From: an uncultured Bacteroides sp.
Lineage (GTDB): Bacteria > Bacteroidota > Bacteroidia > Bacteroidales > Bacteroidaceae
Direction of reading: 5' to 3'
Length of the DNA: 33,659 nt
Assembly: GCA_947176775.1 (NCBI GenBank)
Contig: CAMWRY010000007.1
Location: 1 to 33,659, forward strand
The position numbers and the translations under genes were made by a program. Within the stretch, counting starts at the first letter, position 1; each line of letters begins with the position of its first letter. Shown here in pieces: positions 8,222 through 16,731 of this stretch. The notes under the pieces were generated by a model. That model saw nothing but the letters and a program-made list of their open reading frames with translations. It searched no databases and was not told where the DNA came from.

Positions 8222-8331
8222 GGCAAACCCCGGGAGTTTGTCTGCAAAACCCCAAGGATTTGCCGGCAAAAGCCCGGAGGTTTACAAATAAAAGTCCTGG
8301 GGATTGCCGAGGAAACCCCAGAGGTCTGCAA
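8222..8331. repeat. Five tandem 22-bp degenerate palindromic repeats
   Basis: Five back-to-back units of exactly 22 bp (8222, 8244, 8266, 8288, 8310) follow the pattern GCAAAACCCC-GGGGGTTTGC with 2 spare bases, for example GCAAAACCCCAAGGATTTGC. Each unit is roughly self-complementary (CAAAC...GTTTG). The array fills much of the 336-bp gap between the regulator stop (8162) and the lyase start (8499) and ends 10 bp before the first TGTAC box. There are no unique spacers, so it is not CRISPR. Its role is unknown: mRNA hairpins at the regulator's 3' end or a protein-binding array are both possible. Confidence 0.8.
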
Positions 8332-8340
8332 AACCATTTT

Positions 8341-8405
8341 TGTACGTTTTCGTCCTTCCCCTGTACAACCTTATACCTCCAATCCCCCACAATCTCCTAC
8401 CTTTG
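8341..8405 (+). promoter_or_regulatory. PUL promoter and candidate HTCS operator of the lyase gene
   Basis: The -7 box TACCTTTG is at 8398-8405. TGTACA at 8362 lies 36 bp upstream of it, and a second copy TGTACG at 8341 lies 21 bp further out. No good -33 box is present, as expected for an activator-dependent promoter. The same arrangement recurs at three other PUL promoters. The predicted leader is about 85 nt. Confidence 0.75.
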
Positions 8406-8498
8406 GGCATCCGAATCAGAAAACCGGAGTGCCGATGGCCGTCCGACAGCCACCGGCACTCCGGCACAAGAAAAAAGAATCATCAAAACCGAACAGAT

Positions 8499-10904
8499 AT
8501 GAAACGAAACATCATCAAATGGAGCCTATGCCTGTGCACCGCCGCCGTGCTACAGACCGCAGCCGCGCAAGAAGCCGAACAGCAGGCTGCCCTCGACAAC
8601 TATCACAAATATGCCCGGCAGGCATCCGCCCCGGCAGATCCGGCAAAGGAACAAGCCATCCTCTCCTACCGGAACTATTTTGCCCGGAACGGCTACCGGA
8701 AAGGTGGCATCAGTGCCAAGGGATGGGAAAAGAACGACGCACTCTTGCAAGCCGACGGCACCTTCTCCGACCTGGACGACCGGCTGGTAGGAAAGTCCTT
8801 CGACGGAAACGAAGCCAACTCGGGCGCCATCATCGTAGAGGCACTGAACCGCCTCTGGACCCTGTCCGAAGCCTTCAAAAGCGGGCTGGCCGACACGGAA
8901 CGTCACGCTGCCCTCTGGGACAAGTGGCAGAAAGCCATCCTGCACTACGGCCGTCTGGAGACAGGACGGCCCAACAACTCCAGGCGTTTCCACTCTTCCT
9001 GCTTTGCCATTCCCACGGCAGCCATGAACATCTACTTCTGCCACCTGCCGCTGATGGATGCCGTGGAACGGGGCGACAACCGGGATACACAGCTCTCCGC
9101 CGTGTGCGACATGCTGAAAATGCTCGCCCTGCAAGCATGGACCCAGCCCTATCGGGGCGACGATACCGACCGGAACGTGGTGCAGACCGACCGCTTCCGC
9201 AACCACGTGTGGTGGGTAGGCGGCAATGCGCTGGGCTACCGCTCGCTGCTTCCGGTCGCCTTCATGTTCCGCTCCGCGCCCATGGTCGACCTGCTGGCCG
9301 AAATTTGCCGAAAGGCCATCAGCGCCACCTCGCAGAACACCTACAACGAATCGTTCTGGAACGAAGGCTTCACTGCCGACGGCGCCGGATGGGGCCACGG
9401 AAAACAGTGCCTCATCTGGGGCTATCCCATCGACGGAACCCTGAACGCCCTGAACATGCTGGGCATACTCAAAGGCTCGCCGTGGGAACAAAAGCTGACG
9501 CGCGAAAACGTGGAAGCGCTGATGAACTACTTCCGCGGCGGCAATTACTACTACTATAAGGGCTACATCCTGCCCTGCCTGGACCGCTACTCCATGAGCT
9601 ACAGGCCCGAAGCCACCGAAATCCGCTACAACGGCATGCTGAAACAGCTGCTGAACGACTGGAGCGCCTTCTTCACCGATGCCGAGCAGCAAGAACTCAA
9701 GCAACTGCTGGCCGAGAGCCGAGAGAAGTCCATCCGGATGGAAGCCTACGGGGATAACTATAACGGCACGCGCTGGTTCTTCAACAACGATGACCTCATC
9801 AAGAAGAACGAGCGCTACCACATCATGGTCAACATGGCCTCCTCGCGCTGTGACGGTCTGGAAAGCGCCACCGGTTTCGCCGACAACTACAACTTCTACA
9901 CCGCCGACGGCGCCACCTTCTTCCAGAAGAGCGGAAACGAATACCGCAAAGCCTTCGGTGCCTACGACGTGACAGCCCTCCCCGGTGTCACCGCACGCGA
10001 AGGCATGGACCGACTGACACCCGTCACCAACTGGCGAGGCTATTGCAGCCGGCACAACTTTGCCGCCGCAGCCACACGGGGCGGCGAGAATGCCGTGGCA
10101 GGCTTCATCTACGAGAAGATGAACGGCTCGGACAAGGAAGGAGTGAACGACAAGGGCGACCATGCCACGGAGAATCCCACCCTGTACGGCGTAAAGGCCT
10201 ATAAATCCTATTTCATGCTGGGCGACTACCTGGTGGCCCTGGGAGCCGGCATCACCAACAAGCAACCCGGACTGGAAGGGAACATCCGCACCACCATCGA
10301 GCAGACGGAGAAGACGGGCGACGTCTACACCTATCGGGGCAAAGGCATCGAATGGACCATACAGCAAGGCAAGTTCGCCTACTCCGTCTTTCCCGAATAC
10401 CGGAAACGGGTACATTCCACCTGCAAGACGAGGAAAACCGACTGGTTGAAAATGAACCAAGACAACAAAAACAAGAGGAATCTGCCTGCCGAAGTCGACA
10501 TCTTCAGCCTGTGGATAGACCACGGACGAACTCCGGTGAACGACACTTACGGCTATGTAGTGTACGCAGGCGAAGGCCGTCCGGCGCCGAAATATCCCTT
10601 CGAAGTACTGAGGAACGACACGCTGGTCCAAGCCGTCCGCTCTGCCGACAAGCGAGTGACGGAAGCCATCTTCTACGCGGCAGGCGAGGTGCTGAAGGCC
10701 AAACGACTCTCCCTGTCCGCCTCCGCCCCCTGCACCGTGCTGATAGAAGAGGAACAGGATGCCTACATATTTGCCGTAACGGACGCCTGCATGGACGCCT
10801 CCTTGCAGGAAATCGAGCTGGTGTTCAACGGGAAAACCCTTCAGGTACCGATGCCCCAAGGCATGCTCTGCGGCAAGCCGGCCGTGAAGCGTCTTTCCAA
10901 ATAG
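8499..10904 (+). CDS. Polysaccharide lyase, PL8 superfamily (chondroitin-AC/hyaluronate-lyase-like)
   Basis: An 801-aa secreted enzyme: signal peptide 1-28, N-terminal alpha/alpha toroid, then the antiparallel beta super-sandwich. The closest remembered family is PL8 (chondroitin AC, hyaluronate and xanthan lyases), which cleave uronic-acid polymers by beta-elimination. His300 and Tyr309 are 9 residues apart, as in Pedobacter chondroitinase AC (His225/Tyr234). Arg363 and Arg369 lie in LDRYSMSYRP, and Glu455 in the LES motif aligns with its Glu. The Asn neutraliser is less clear (Asn243 near the WW pair). The C-terminal segment DIFSLWIDHGRTP closely resembles that enzyme. The start at 8499 is chosen over an upstream frame start (8304) because it follows the promoter and gives a proper signal peptide. 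Activity on chondroitin or hyaluronan is inferred. It has its own operator/promoter. Confidence 0.85.
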   Translation: MKRNIIKWSLCLCTAAVLQTAAAQEAEQQAALDNYHKYARQASAPADPAKEQAILSYRNYFARNGYRKGGISAKGWEKNDALLQADGTFSDLDDRLVGKSFDGNEANSGAIIVEALNRLWTLSEAFKSGLADTERHAALWDKWQKAILHYGRLETGRPNNSRRFHSSCFAIPTAAMNIYFCHLPLMDAVERGDNRDTQLSAVCDMLKMLALQAWTQPYRGDDTDRNVVQTDRFRNHVWWVGGNALGYRSLLPVAFMFRSAPMVDLLAEICRKAISATSQNTYNESFWNEGFTADGAGWGHGKQCLIWGYPIDGTLNALNMLGILKGSPWEQKLTRENVEALMNYFRGGNYYYYKGYILPCLDRYSMSYRPEATEIRYNGMLKQLLNDWSAFFTDAEQQELKQLLAESREKSIRMEAYGDNYNGTRWFFNNDDLIKKNERYHIMVNMASSRCDGLESATGFADNYNFYTADGATFFQKSGNEYRKAFGAYDVTALPGVTAREGMDRLTPVTNWRGYCSRHNFAAAATRGGENAVAGFIYEKMNGSDKEGVNDKGDHATENPTLYGVKAYKSYFMLGDYLVALGAGITNKQPGLEGNIRTTIEQTEKTGDVYTYRGKGIEWTIQQGKFAYSVFPEYRKRVHSTCKTRKTDWLKMNQDNKNKRNLPAEVDIFSLWIDHGRTPVNDTYGYVVYAGEGRPAPKYPFEVLRNDTLVQAVRSADKRVTEAIFYAAGEVLKAKRLSLSASAPCTVLIEEEQDAYIFAVTDACMDASLQEIELVFNGKTLQVPMPQGMLCGKPAVKRLSK

Positions 10905-10983
10905 CTTTCAAGCAATGCTCCTCCGAATCCCTATTGAACGTAAAAAAACAGTGTCAATCGACATAAAAAGATACATCCTCCTC

Positions 10984-11023
10984 GGCCTGTGTTGCCTGCC
11001 CACATGTACAGGCAACACAGGCC
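10984..11023. repeat. 15-bp perfect hairpin after the lyase gene
   Basis: Positions 10984-10998 and 11009-11023 pair perfectly (GGCCTGTGTTGCCTG with its complement) around a 10-nt loop, 80 bp after the lyase stop. No T tract follows on either strand, so it is a weak intrinsic terminator at best; it may stabilise the 3' end of the lyase mRNA. The loop and arm include a TGTACA at 11005, 44 bp (2 x 22) upstream of the sulfatase operator's distal box; this may be chance. Confidence 0.65.
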
Positions 11024-11048
11024 CATGGCGGACCGGAAAAAGAAGTTT

Positions 11049-11115
11049 TGAACATTTTTCTCTTTACTTATGTACATTCTTATACCTTCTAATTACAGAG
11101 AAACACTTACCTTTG
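11049..11115 (+). promoter_or_regulatory. PUL promoter and candidate HTCS operator of the sulfatase operon
   Basis: The -7 box TACCTTTG is at 11108-11115. TGTACA at 11071 is 37 bp upstream, and TGAACA at 11049 is 22 bp further out. The bases after TGTAC (CTTATACCT) are almost the same as at the lyase promoter, and GGGTATC after the -7 box resembles GGGCATC there. The predicted leader is about 30 nt. Confidence 0.75.
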
Positions 11116-11150
11116 GGTATCAAAAAAAACAATTAAAAGCTAAGAACATA

Positions 11151-12740
11151 ATGAAACATCTCTTCTCTCCTCTATGGTCTTTCATTCCGGGTGCAGTCTT
11201 GATGACAGGCTGCAACAACCAGCCCAAGAATAAGACATCGGAACACTCCCGGCAAAAGCCGAACGTCATCTACCTGATTGCCGACGACTTGGGCATTGGC
11301 GACCTGAGCTGCTATGGCGCCACCCAAGTGAGCACCCCGAACATCGACCGGTTGGCCGGACAAGGCATGCAGTTCACCAACGCATACGCCACCTCCTCCA
11401 CCAGTACCCCTTCCCGTTTCGGCCTGCTGACCGGTATGTATCCCTGGCGACAAAAAAACACCGGCATTGCTCCGGGCAATTCCGAGCTCATCATCGACAC
11501 TGCCTGCGTCACCATGGCCGACCTGTTCAAAGCAGAAGGCTATGCCACCGCCGCCGTGGGCAAGTGGCACTTAGGACTGGGTCCGCAAGGAGGCACCAAC
11601 TTCAACGGCCTCATCAAGCCCAACACCCAAGACATCGGCTTCGACTACGAATACATCATACCGGCCACCGTGGACCGCGTCCCCTGCGTCTTTGTGGAGA
11701 ACGGGCACGTCGTAGGACTCGATCCCAACGACCCCATCACCGTCAGCTACGACCACAAGGTAGGCAACTGGCCCACCGGACTGGAGAACCCCGAACTGGT
11801 GAAGATGAAACCGAGCCAGGGACACAACAACACCATCATCAACGGCATCCCCCGTATCGGCTGGATGACCGGCGGCAAGTCCGCCCTCTGGAACGACGAG
11901 GAGATAGCCGATGTCATCACCGACAAGGCCAAGAGCTTCATCATCCAGCATCAGGACGAGCCCTTCTTCCTCTATATGGGCACACAGGACGTACACGTGC
12001 CTCGCGTGCCCCATCCCCGTTTTGCCGGCAAGAGCGGACTGGGCGTACGCGGCGACGTCATCCTGCAGCTGGACTGGACGGTGGGTGAAATCATGCACAC
12101 GCTGGATAGCCTGGGCATTGCAGACAACACCCTCTTCGTCTTCTGCAGCGACAACGGTCCCGTCATAGACGACGGCTACCAGGACCAGGCGTTCGAACTA
12201 TTGAATGGCCACACGCCCATGAAGCACTACCGGGGCGGAAAATACAGCGCCTTCGATGCCGGAACCCGTATTCCCTTCATCGTGCGCTGGCCCGACGGCA
12301 TCAAACCGGGCAAGCAGCAAGCCCTCTTCTCCATGATTGACGTCTACGCCTCGCTGGCCGCCCTGCTGGACCATCCGCTGGAGCCTGGAGCCGCCCCCGA
12401 CAGCCGCGACCAGCTCGGCACCCTGCTGGGATGCGATGCCAACGGATGTGACTACGTCGTACAGCAAAACCTGAACAGCACCCTCTCCATCATCCAAGGA
12501 GACTGGAAATACATCGAGCCAAGCAACAGCCCGGCCGTAGAGTACTGGACCAAGATGGAACTGGGCAACCATCCGCAGCCACAGCTGTATAATCTCTCCA
12601 ACGACCCGTCCGAGAAGGAAAACGTGGCCGAAGCTCATCCGGAGAAGGTGAAAGAGCTGTCTACCCTGCTGGAAGAGATAAAGAGATCCTATACCATTTC
12701 CACTACAACAAGCAATGATTATAACACACCGAAATCATGA
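11151..12740 (+). CDS. Family S1 sulfatase lipoprotein, Ser-type
   Basis: A 529-aa sulfatase. The N-terminus to residue 21 is a lipoprotein signal (lipobox LMTG-Cys21), which places it in a membrane, facing the periplasm or surface. The sulfatase domain starts with PNVIYLIADD (Ca-binding Asp45/Asp46). The active-site motif is S85-T-P-S-R89, so Ser85 would be changed to formylglycine by a radical-SAM maturase (anSME), which is not in this window. GKWHLG and a later SDNG motif are also present. In a chondroitin-type PUL it would remove a 4- or 6-O-sulfate from GalNAc or a uronate sulfate; which one cannot be read here. The start at 11151 is preferred because it gives the lipobox; the open frame extends upstream to 11070, across the -7 box. 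It overlaps the next gene by 4 bp (ATGA), so coupling is likely. Confidence 0.93.
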   Translation: MKHLFSPLWSFIPGAVLMTGCNNQPKNKTSEHSRQKPNVIYLIADDLGIGDLSCYGATQVSTPNIDRLAGQGMQFTNAYATSSTSTPSRFGLLTGMYPWRQKNTGIAPGNSELIIDTACVTMADLFKAEGYATAAVGKWHLGLGPQGGTNFNGLIKPNTQDIGFDYEYIIPATVDRVPCVFVENGHVVGLDPNDPITVSYDHKVGNWPTGLENPELVKMKPSQGHNNTIINGIPRIGWMTGGKSALWNDEEIADVITDKAKSFIIQHQDEPFFLYMGTQDVHVPRVPHPRFAGKSGLGVRGDVILQLDWTVGEIMHTLDSLGIADNTLFVFCSDNGPVIDDGYQDQAFELLNGHTPMKHYRGGKYSAFDAGTRIPFIVRWPDGIKPGKQQALFSMIDVYASLAALLDHPLEPGAAPDSRDQLGTLLGCDANGCDYVVQQNLNSTLSIIQGDWKYIEPSNSPAVEYWTKMELGNHPQPQLYNLSNDPSEKENVAEAHPEKVKELSTLLEEIKRSYTISTTTSNDYNTPKS

Positions 12741-13909
12741 ATAAACGTAATTTGATTCTTTTCCTTGCCACCTTCATCTCCCTAACCTCTTCCGCCCAGA
12801 AGAGGCTGGACGACCTGGTGGAACTGAAACAACAGTCGAAAAACCCGTTATTCCACCAACTGGACAAAGCTCCGCACACACCGGCTTTCGAGTCCGAGGG
12901 CTATTGGGCTTGGGGCAGTTCGGTTGTGAAAGGAGAGGATGGCAAATACCACATGTTCGTCTCACGCTTTCCCAAAAGCCTGCCATTCCACCCAGGATGG
13001 ATGGTCGCTTCGGAAATCGTCCATGCTGTGTCCGACGTACCGCAGGGTCCTTACCGCTTCAGCGAAGTAGCACTCCCTGCCCGTGGCGCACAGTACTGGG
13101 ACGGACGCTCCACACACAACCCACGCATTCTGAAGCAGAACGGCAAGTACTACCTTGTTTATATGGGTTCCACACATCCCTTTGCCGACCCCACTTACGA
13201 GCAACTCACTCTGGACAGCCCCTGGTGCATCGTAGGCCGTGCCAACAAACGCATCGGCTTGGCAATTGCCGACTCTCCCTATGGGCCTTGGAAACGCTTG
13301 GATGAACCGATTCTGGTTCCCCAAGCCAATACCTTCTACAGTTATTTCACCTCCAATCCTTCTCCCATCATACAAGAAGATGGGTCGGTGATGATGATAT
13401 TCAAGGGAAGAAAGTACATCGATGGTCATCAATACTCCTCGATGAGCCTGGGCATAGCCTATGCCCCCTGCATCGAGGGACCTTACCAAGTGCTGAACGG
13501 TGGGCAACCCATCTTCCAGGTAGACGGGCAGGGCGAAGCGGAAGACCCCTTCCTATGGCAAGATGCGGACGGCTACCACGTCGTCTTCAAGGACCACGTA
13601 GCCAAGTTCACCGGCGAACGGGGCGGAGGGGTCATGGCACACTCCAAGGACGGCATCCACTGGACGGTGGACCAAGACCCGAAAGCCTACTCACTCACCG
13701 TGGAGTGGGAAGACGGACGAGTGGAGAAGCAAGGACAGCTGGAACGCCCCTTCATCCTCTTCGAGGAGGGAAAGCCGACCTATATCTTCTTCGCCACCAT
13801 GGACGGACCCGGAGGATTTGAAAACGCACAGCATTCATGGAACATGGTGATTCCTATCAAGATGCCATCCACGAACCTGAAGGAGCAGCCGCTCAAAACG
13901 GACAAGTAG
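12737..13909 (+). CDS. Secreted GH43-like five-bladed beta-propeller glycosidase
   Basis: A 390-aa protein with a signal peptide (1-20, ending SSAQ). The remainder has the repeating pattern of five-bladed beta-propeller glycosidases of clans such as GH43/GH32: GWAWGSSVV-like entry (residues 57-63), THNPRIL with nearby GKYYLVYMG, DSPYGPWKRL, SNPSPII with a following MMIFKGRK, and AEDPFLWQDADGYHVVFKD. The E-D-P segment and the Asp/Glu near the start of blades are candidate catalytic residues, but I cannot assign a family. Tight coupling to the sulfatase suggests that it acts on the same oligosaccharide. Because no GH88 or GH105 is in the window, it could supply a missing exo-activity; that is only a guess. 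Confidence 0.8.
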   Translation: MNKRNLILFLATFISLTSSAQKRLDDLVELKQQSKNPLFHQLDKAPHTPAFESEGYWAWGSSVVKGEDGKYHMFVSRFPKSLPFHPGWMVASEIVHAVSDVPQGPYRFSEVALPARGAQYWDGRSTHNPRILKQNGKYYLVYMGSTHPFADPTYEQLTLDSPWCIVGRANKRIGLAIADSPYGPWKRLDEPILVPQANTFYSYFTSNPSPIIQEDGSVMMIFKGRKYIDGHQYSSMSLGIAYAPCIEGPYQVLNGGQPIFQVDGQGEAEDPFLWQDADGYHVVFKDHVAKFTGERGGGVMAHSKDGIHWTVDQDPKAYSLTVEWEDGRVEKQGQLERPFILFEEGKPTYIFFATMDGPGGFENAQHSWNMVIPIKMPSTNLKEQPLKTDK

Positions 13910-13930
13910 ACAAAAAAAACAATTACCACC

Positions 13931-14881
13931 ATGAACGAAAACCTGTTACCCATCCACTTCGCCCCACTGCAAGGATACACCGATGCCGTCTATCGGCAGG
14001 CGCATGCACGCATCTTTGGCGGCATAGAGAGCTATTATTCCCCTTTTGTAAGAGTAGAGCACGGAGAAATCCGTAGAAAAGACATCCGGGACATCGAACC
14101 GGAAAACAATCAGGGCATCCACTTGATTCCGCAACTCATCGCCCCCGAGACCGACAAAGCGGAGCGGATTATCTCCCTTTTCATCGAAAAAGGATACCGG
14201 GAGGCGGACATCAACTTGGGTTGTCCTTTCCCTGTATTGGCCAAACGCCACAACGGTGCCGGCATGTTGCCCTATCCCGAAGAGGTACGCACCTTGCTGA
14301 ACACCCTTGTCAAAGGGTATCCTGACATTCGCTTCTCCGTGAAGTTGCGCCTAGGCTGGGAACAACCGGAGGAGTGTCTCGCTCTGTTGCCCCTGTTCAA
14401 CCAGTTGCCTTTGTCACACATCATCCTGCACCCTCGACTGGGCAGGCAGCAATACAAAGGAGAAGTGAACCTGAACGCCTTCGAGGCTTTCTACAACGGT
14501 TGCAAGGCACCTCTGTTCTATAACGGCGACCTGCACACCGTGGAAGAAATCCGCTCCATCGCCGAACGCTTTCCTCGCTTAGCAGGCATCGTCATCGGTC
14601 GTGGATTGCTTGCCAATCCGGCCTTGGCCTTGGAGTACCGACAGGGAGCAGCGCTTTCTACCGACGAACTGGCACGAAAGGTGGGTCAACTGCACACCGA
14701 AGTGTTCGGCATCTACCAGCATCAGCTGCAAGGTGGAGAAACGCAACTGCTCATGAAGATGAAAAGCTTCTGGGAATACCTGCTGCCCGAAAGCAACCGG
14801 AAAGCACAGAAGGCCATCCACAAGACCACGAAACTGGCCAACTATCTGGCTGCTGTCAGCAACCTGCTGGGAACATACTGA
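13931..14881 (+). CDS. tRNA-dihydrouridine synthase (Dus) family protein
   Basis: A 316-aa FMN-dependent TIM-barrel protein that would reduce uridines in tRNA in the cytoplasm. The features seen are APLQGYTD at 11-18 (FMN entry), NLGCPFP with putative catalytic Cys98, a Lys in SVKLRLGW, ILHPRLG with its His, YNGDL and IGRGLL (phosphate binding). Length and order match Dus enzymes. It begins 22 bp after the propeller gene and no promoter is visible in between, so it is probably read with the sulfatase operon, which is odd for a tRNA-modifying enzyme. The subtype (DusA/B/C-like) cannot be settled. A strong terminator follows. Confidence 0.9.
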   Translation: MNENLLPIHFAPLQGYTDAVYRQAHARIFGGIESYYSPFVRVEHGEIRRKDIRDIEPENNQGIHLIPQLIAPETDKAERIISLFIEKGYREADINLGCPFPVLAKRHNGAGMLPYPEEVRTLLNTLVKGYPDIRFSVKLRLGWEQPEECLALLPLFNQLPLSHIILHPRLGRQQYKGEVNLNAFEAFYNGCKAPLFYNGDLHTVEEIRSIAERFPRLAGIVIGRGLLANPALALEYRQGAALSTDELARKVGQLHTEVFGIYQHQLQGGETQLLMKMKSFWEYLLPESNRKAQKAIHKTTKLANYLAAVSNLLGTY

Positions 14882-14958
14882 AAAGAGCGTAGACATTTCC
14901 AACCTTCACCGACGTTTCGGGAAACACGCCGTTTCTCATAAGACCAACCGTGTCCGCG

Positions 14959-14998
14959 TGGCCATTCTCTTTCTCTCTGAAAGGGAATGGCCATTTTT
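14959..14998 (+). terminator. Rho-independent terminator of the sulfatase-propeller-dus operon
   Basis: Positions 14959-14972 pair with 14980-14993 (14 bp, one G-U type pair) around a 7-nt loop, followed by TTTTT at 14994-14998. It separates the operon from the peptidase gene. Confidence 0.88.
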
Positions 14999-15033
14999 CG
15001 TAACACCTACTTTTAGAATTCACTTTTTATACG

Positions 15034-15041
15034 TACATTTA
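15034..15041 (+). promoter_or_regulatory. Possible -7 box of the C69 peptidase gene
   Basis: TACATTTA differs from the -7 consensus TAnnTTTG at the last base and lies 36 bp before the start. A promoter is needed here because a terminator lies just upstream. No TGTAC box is found at the PUL spacing. Confidence 0.4.
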
Positions 15042-15077
15042 CCACACATAACACATCATTAATCATTATTTAAACCA

Positions 15078-16691
15078 ATGAAACGATTTACATCTTCACT
15101 CCTCCTGCTGGCAAGTGCTACACTCCTGCTGCACGCCCAGCAAGCGCAACGACACACGATGCCGATACTGAACCCCGAAAGCTGTACCAGCATCCTGGCC
15201 GGCAAGAAGGCAACTACCGACGGCTCTGTCATCACCAGCCACACGTGCGACAGTTACTACCGTACATGGGTCACCATACAGCCTGCCGAAACCTATGACC
15301 GGGACACCACTCTCAACATCTACAAAGACCGGTTACACACAGAATTCGTAGACGACGCCACGGGGCTTACCCTGAAGGGTAGCATTCCACAGGCCCGTTC
15401 CACCTTCGCCTTCCTCGACACCGCCTACCCCTGCATGAACGAGAAACAGCTTGGCATCGGCGAAACCACCATTACGGGACGCAAGGAACTGGTCAACCCC
15501 CAAGGCATGTTCATGATTGAAGAACTGCAAAAAATCGTATTGCAACGCTGTACCACCGCCCGGCAAGCCATTACCCTGATTGGCGAACTGGTAGAGAAAT
15601 ACGGTTACGGCGACTGGGGCGAATGCCTCACCTTCGCCGACCCACAGGAAGCCTGGTACTTCGAAATATTCGGCGAGGGAAAGGATAAAGTAGGTGGCGT
15701 ATGGGCCGCCGTGCGTATCCCCGACGACCATGTGGCGGTATCGGCCAACATCTCGCGCATCAGTACGCTCGACCTGAAAGACAAGGATCATTACATGGCT
15801 TCGAAAAACGTGTTCGACGTGGCACGCAAACTGGGCTACTGGGACGGGAAAGAGCCTTTCTGCTTCTGGAAAGCCTACAGCGGCGCCAACTACTTTGGCG
15901 AGAAGAAGGCGTTCAGTGTCCGCGAATACTTCATACTGAGCCGCCTCGCTCCCTCCATGCAATGGGACTACAATGCCGAAGAGTTGCCCCTCAGCGTGAA
16001 ACCGGAGAAGCTACAGTCCGTCACCGATGTCAGCCGAATGCTGCGACAGACGTATGAGGGTACCAAATGGGACGTAACCCAAAACCTGAAAGTCGCCGTC
16101 AAGAAGAAAGGAAGCGAAAAGGCCGACACCATCGTCAGCCCCATGGCCAATCCCTGGATGACACGTGACGAAATGACGATGCTAAACGCCATCCGCAAGG
16201 ACCTTGTGCCCAACAACCGCAACATTGCCGTTCCGCAATGCGCCTACTCCACCGTCATACAGCTACGTAGTTGGTTGCCGGATGCCATAGGCGGCGTGAC
16301 ATGGCTCTCCTTCGACAACCCGGGACAAAGTCCGCGCATCCCCGTCTTCTGCGGAGTAAGCGACCTGCCTGCCTGCTTCAAAGTCTGCGGACAACACCGC
16401 TACCGCGAAGATGCCGCCCTCTGGACCTACCGACGCGCCAATAAGCTGGCCACCGTGAAGTGGGGAGTCACTCGCAAAGTGATGGAACAGAATCTCCACT
16501 ACTTCGATGCCAAAGGCGAACGCGAAATACCATTCGTAGAGAAACAGTATGCCGAAATTCTGAAAAACCAAGGCAACGAGGCAGCACAGGCCTTCCTGAC
16601 AGGCTACACCGCCGACTATGCCGGAGCCACGCTGCTGCGCTGGCAGGAGATGGGTGACCGGTTCTGGCACGACTTCCAAAGAGGATTCTGA
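15078..16691 (+). CDS. Secreted C69-family (PepD-like) dipeptidase
   Basis: A 537-aa protein of peptidase family C69, N-terminal-nucleophile hydrolases that cleave dipeptides. A signal peptide (1-20, ending LLHAQ) precedes the typical CTSILAGKKATTDGS segment; Cys36 is the expected nucleophile, exposed by removal of the residues before it. Later landmarks are GDWGECLTFADPQEAWYFEIFGEGK, a VSANISRIS stretch and the aromatic-rich C-terminal half, all usual in Bacteroides members. It lies between two glycosaminoglycan enzymes, so it might use peptides left from proteoglycan cores, but that is inference and its promoter lacks the operator. It converges with the chondroitinase gene, 25 bp away. Confidence 0.9.
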   Translation: MKRFTSSLLLLASATLLLHAQQAQRHTMPILNPESCTSILAGKKATTDGSVITSHTCDSYYRTWVTIQPAETYDRDTTLNIYKDRLHTEFVDDATGLTLKGSIPQARSTFAFLDTAYPCMNEKQLGIGETTITGRKELVNPQGMFMIEELQKIVLQRCTTARQAITLIGELVEKYGYGDWGECLTFADPQEAWYFEIFGEGKDKVGGVWAAVRIPDDHVAVSANISRISTLDLKDKDHYMASKNVFDVARKLGYWDGKEPFCFWKAYSGANYFGEKKAFSVREYFILSRLAPSMQWDYNAEELPLSVKPEKLQSVTDVSRMLRQTYEGTKWDVTQNLKVAVKKKGSEKADTIVSPMANPWMTRDEMTMLNAIRKDLVPNNRNIAVPQCAYSTVIQLRSWLPDAIGGVTWLSFDNPGQSPRIPVFCGVSDLPACFKVCGQHRYREDAALWTYRRANKLATVKWGVTRKVMEQNLHYFDAKGEREIPFVEKQYAEILKNQGNEAAQAFLTGYTADYAGATLLRWQEMGDRFWHDFQRGF

Positions 16692-16698
16692 AAAGGGA

Positions 16699-16731
16699 AA
16701 GCTGAGCAAAGTCCGCTTATTTGCTCAGCTT
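16699..16731. terminator. Shared hairpin between convergent genes, inside a coding end
   Basis: AAGCTGAGCAAA (16699-16710) and its perfect complement (16720-16731) form a 12-bp stem with a 9-nt loop. The right arm encodes the last codons of the minus-strand lyase, and the loop carries its stop codon. On the minus strand the stem runs into TTTCCCTTTTC; on the plus strand no T tract follows. It is therefore best seen as a minus-strand terminator that may also stop plus-strand readthrough. Confidence 0.7.

Noticed and set aside
8222-8331. CRISPR array
   Set aside because: Units are back-to-back without unique spacers, degenerate, and there are no cas genes nearby.
8304-8498. N-terminal extension of the lyase reading frame
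   Set aside because: It would be translated from across the operator and -7 box and would bury the signal peptide; the Met at 8499 fits better.
8550-10859. 769-codon open frame on the minus strand, opposite the lyase
   Set aside because: It is a shadow of a GC-rich gene: no recognisable domain, and the plus-strand protein is a clear PL8-type enzyme.
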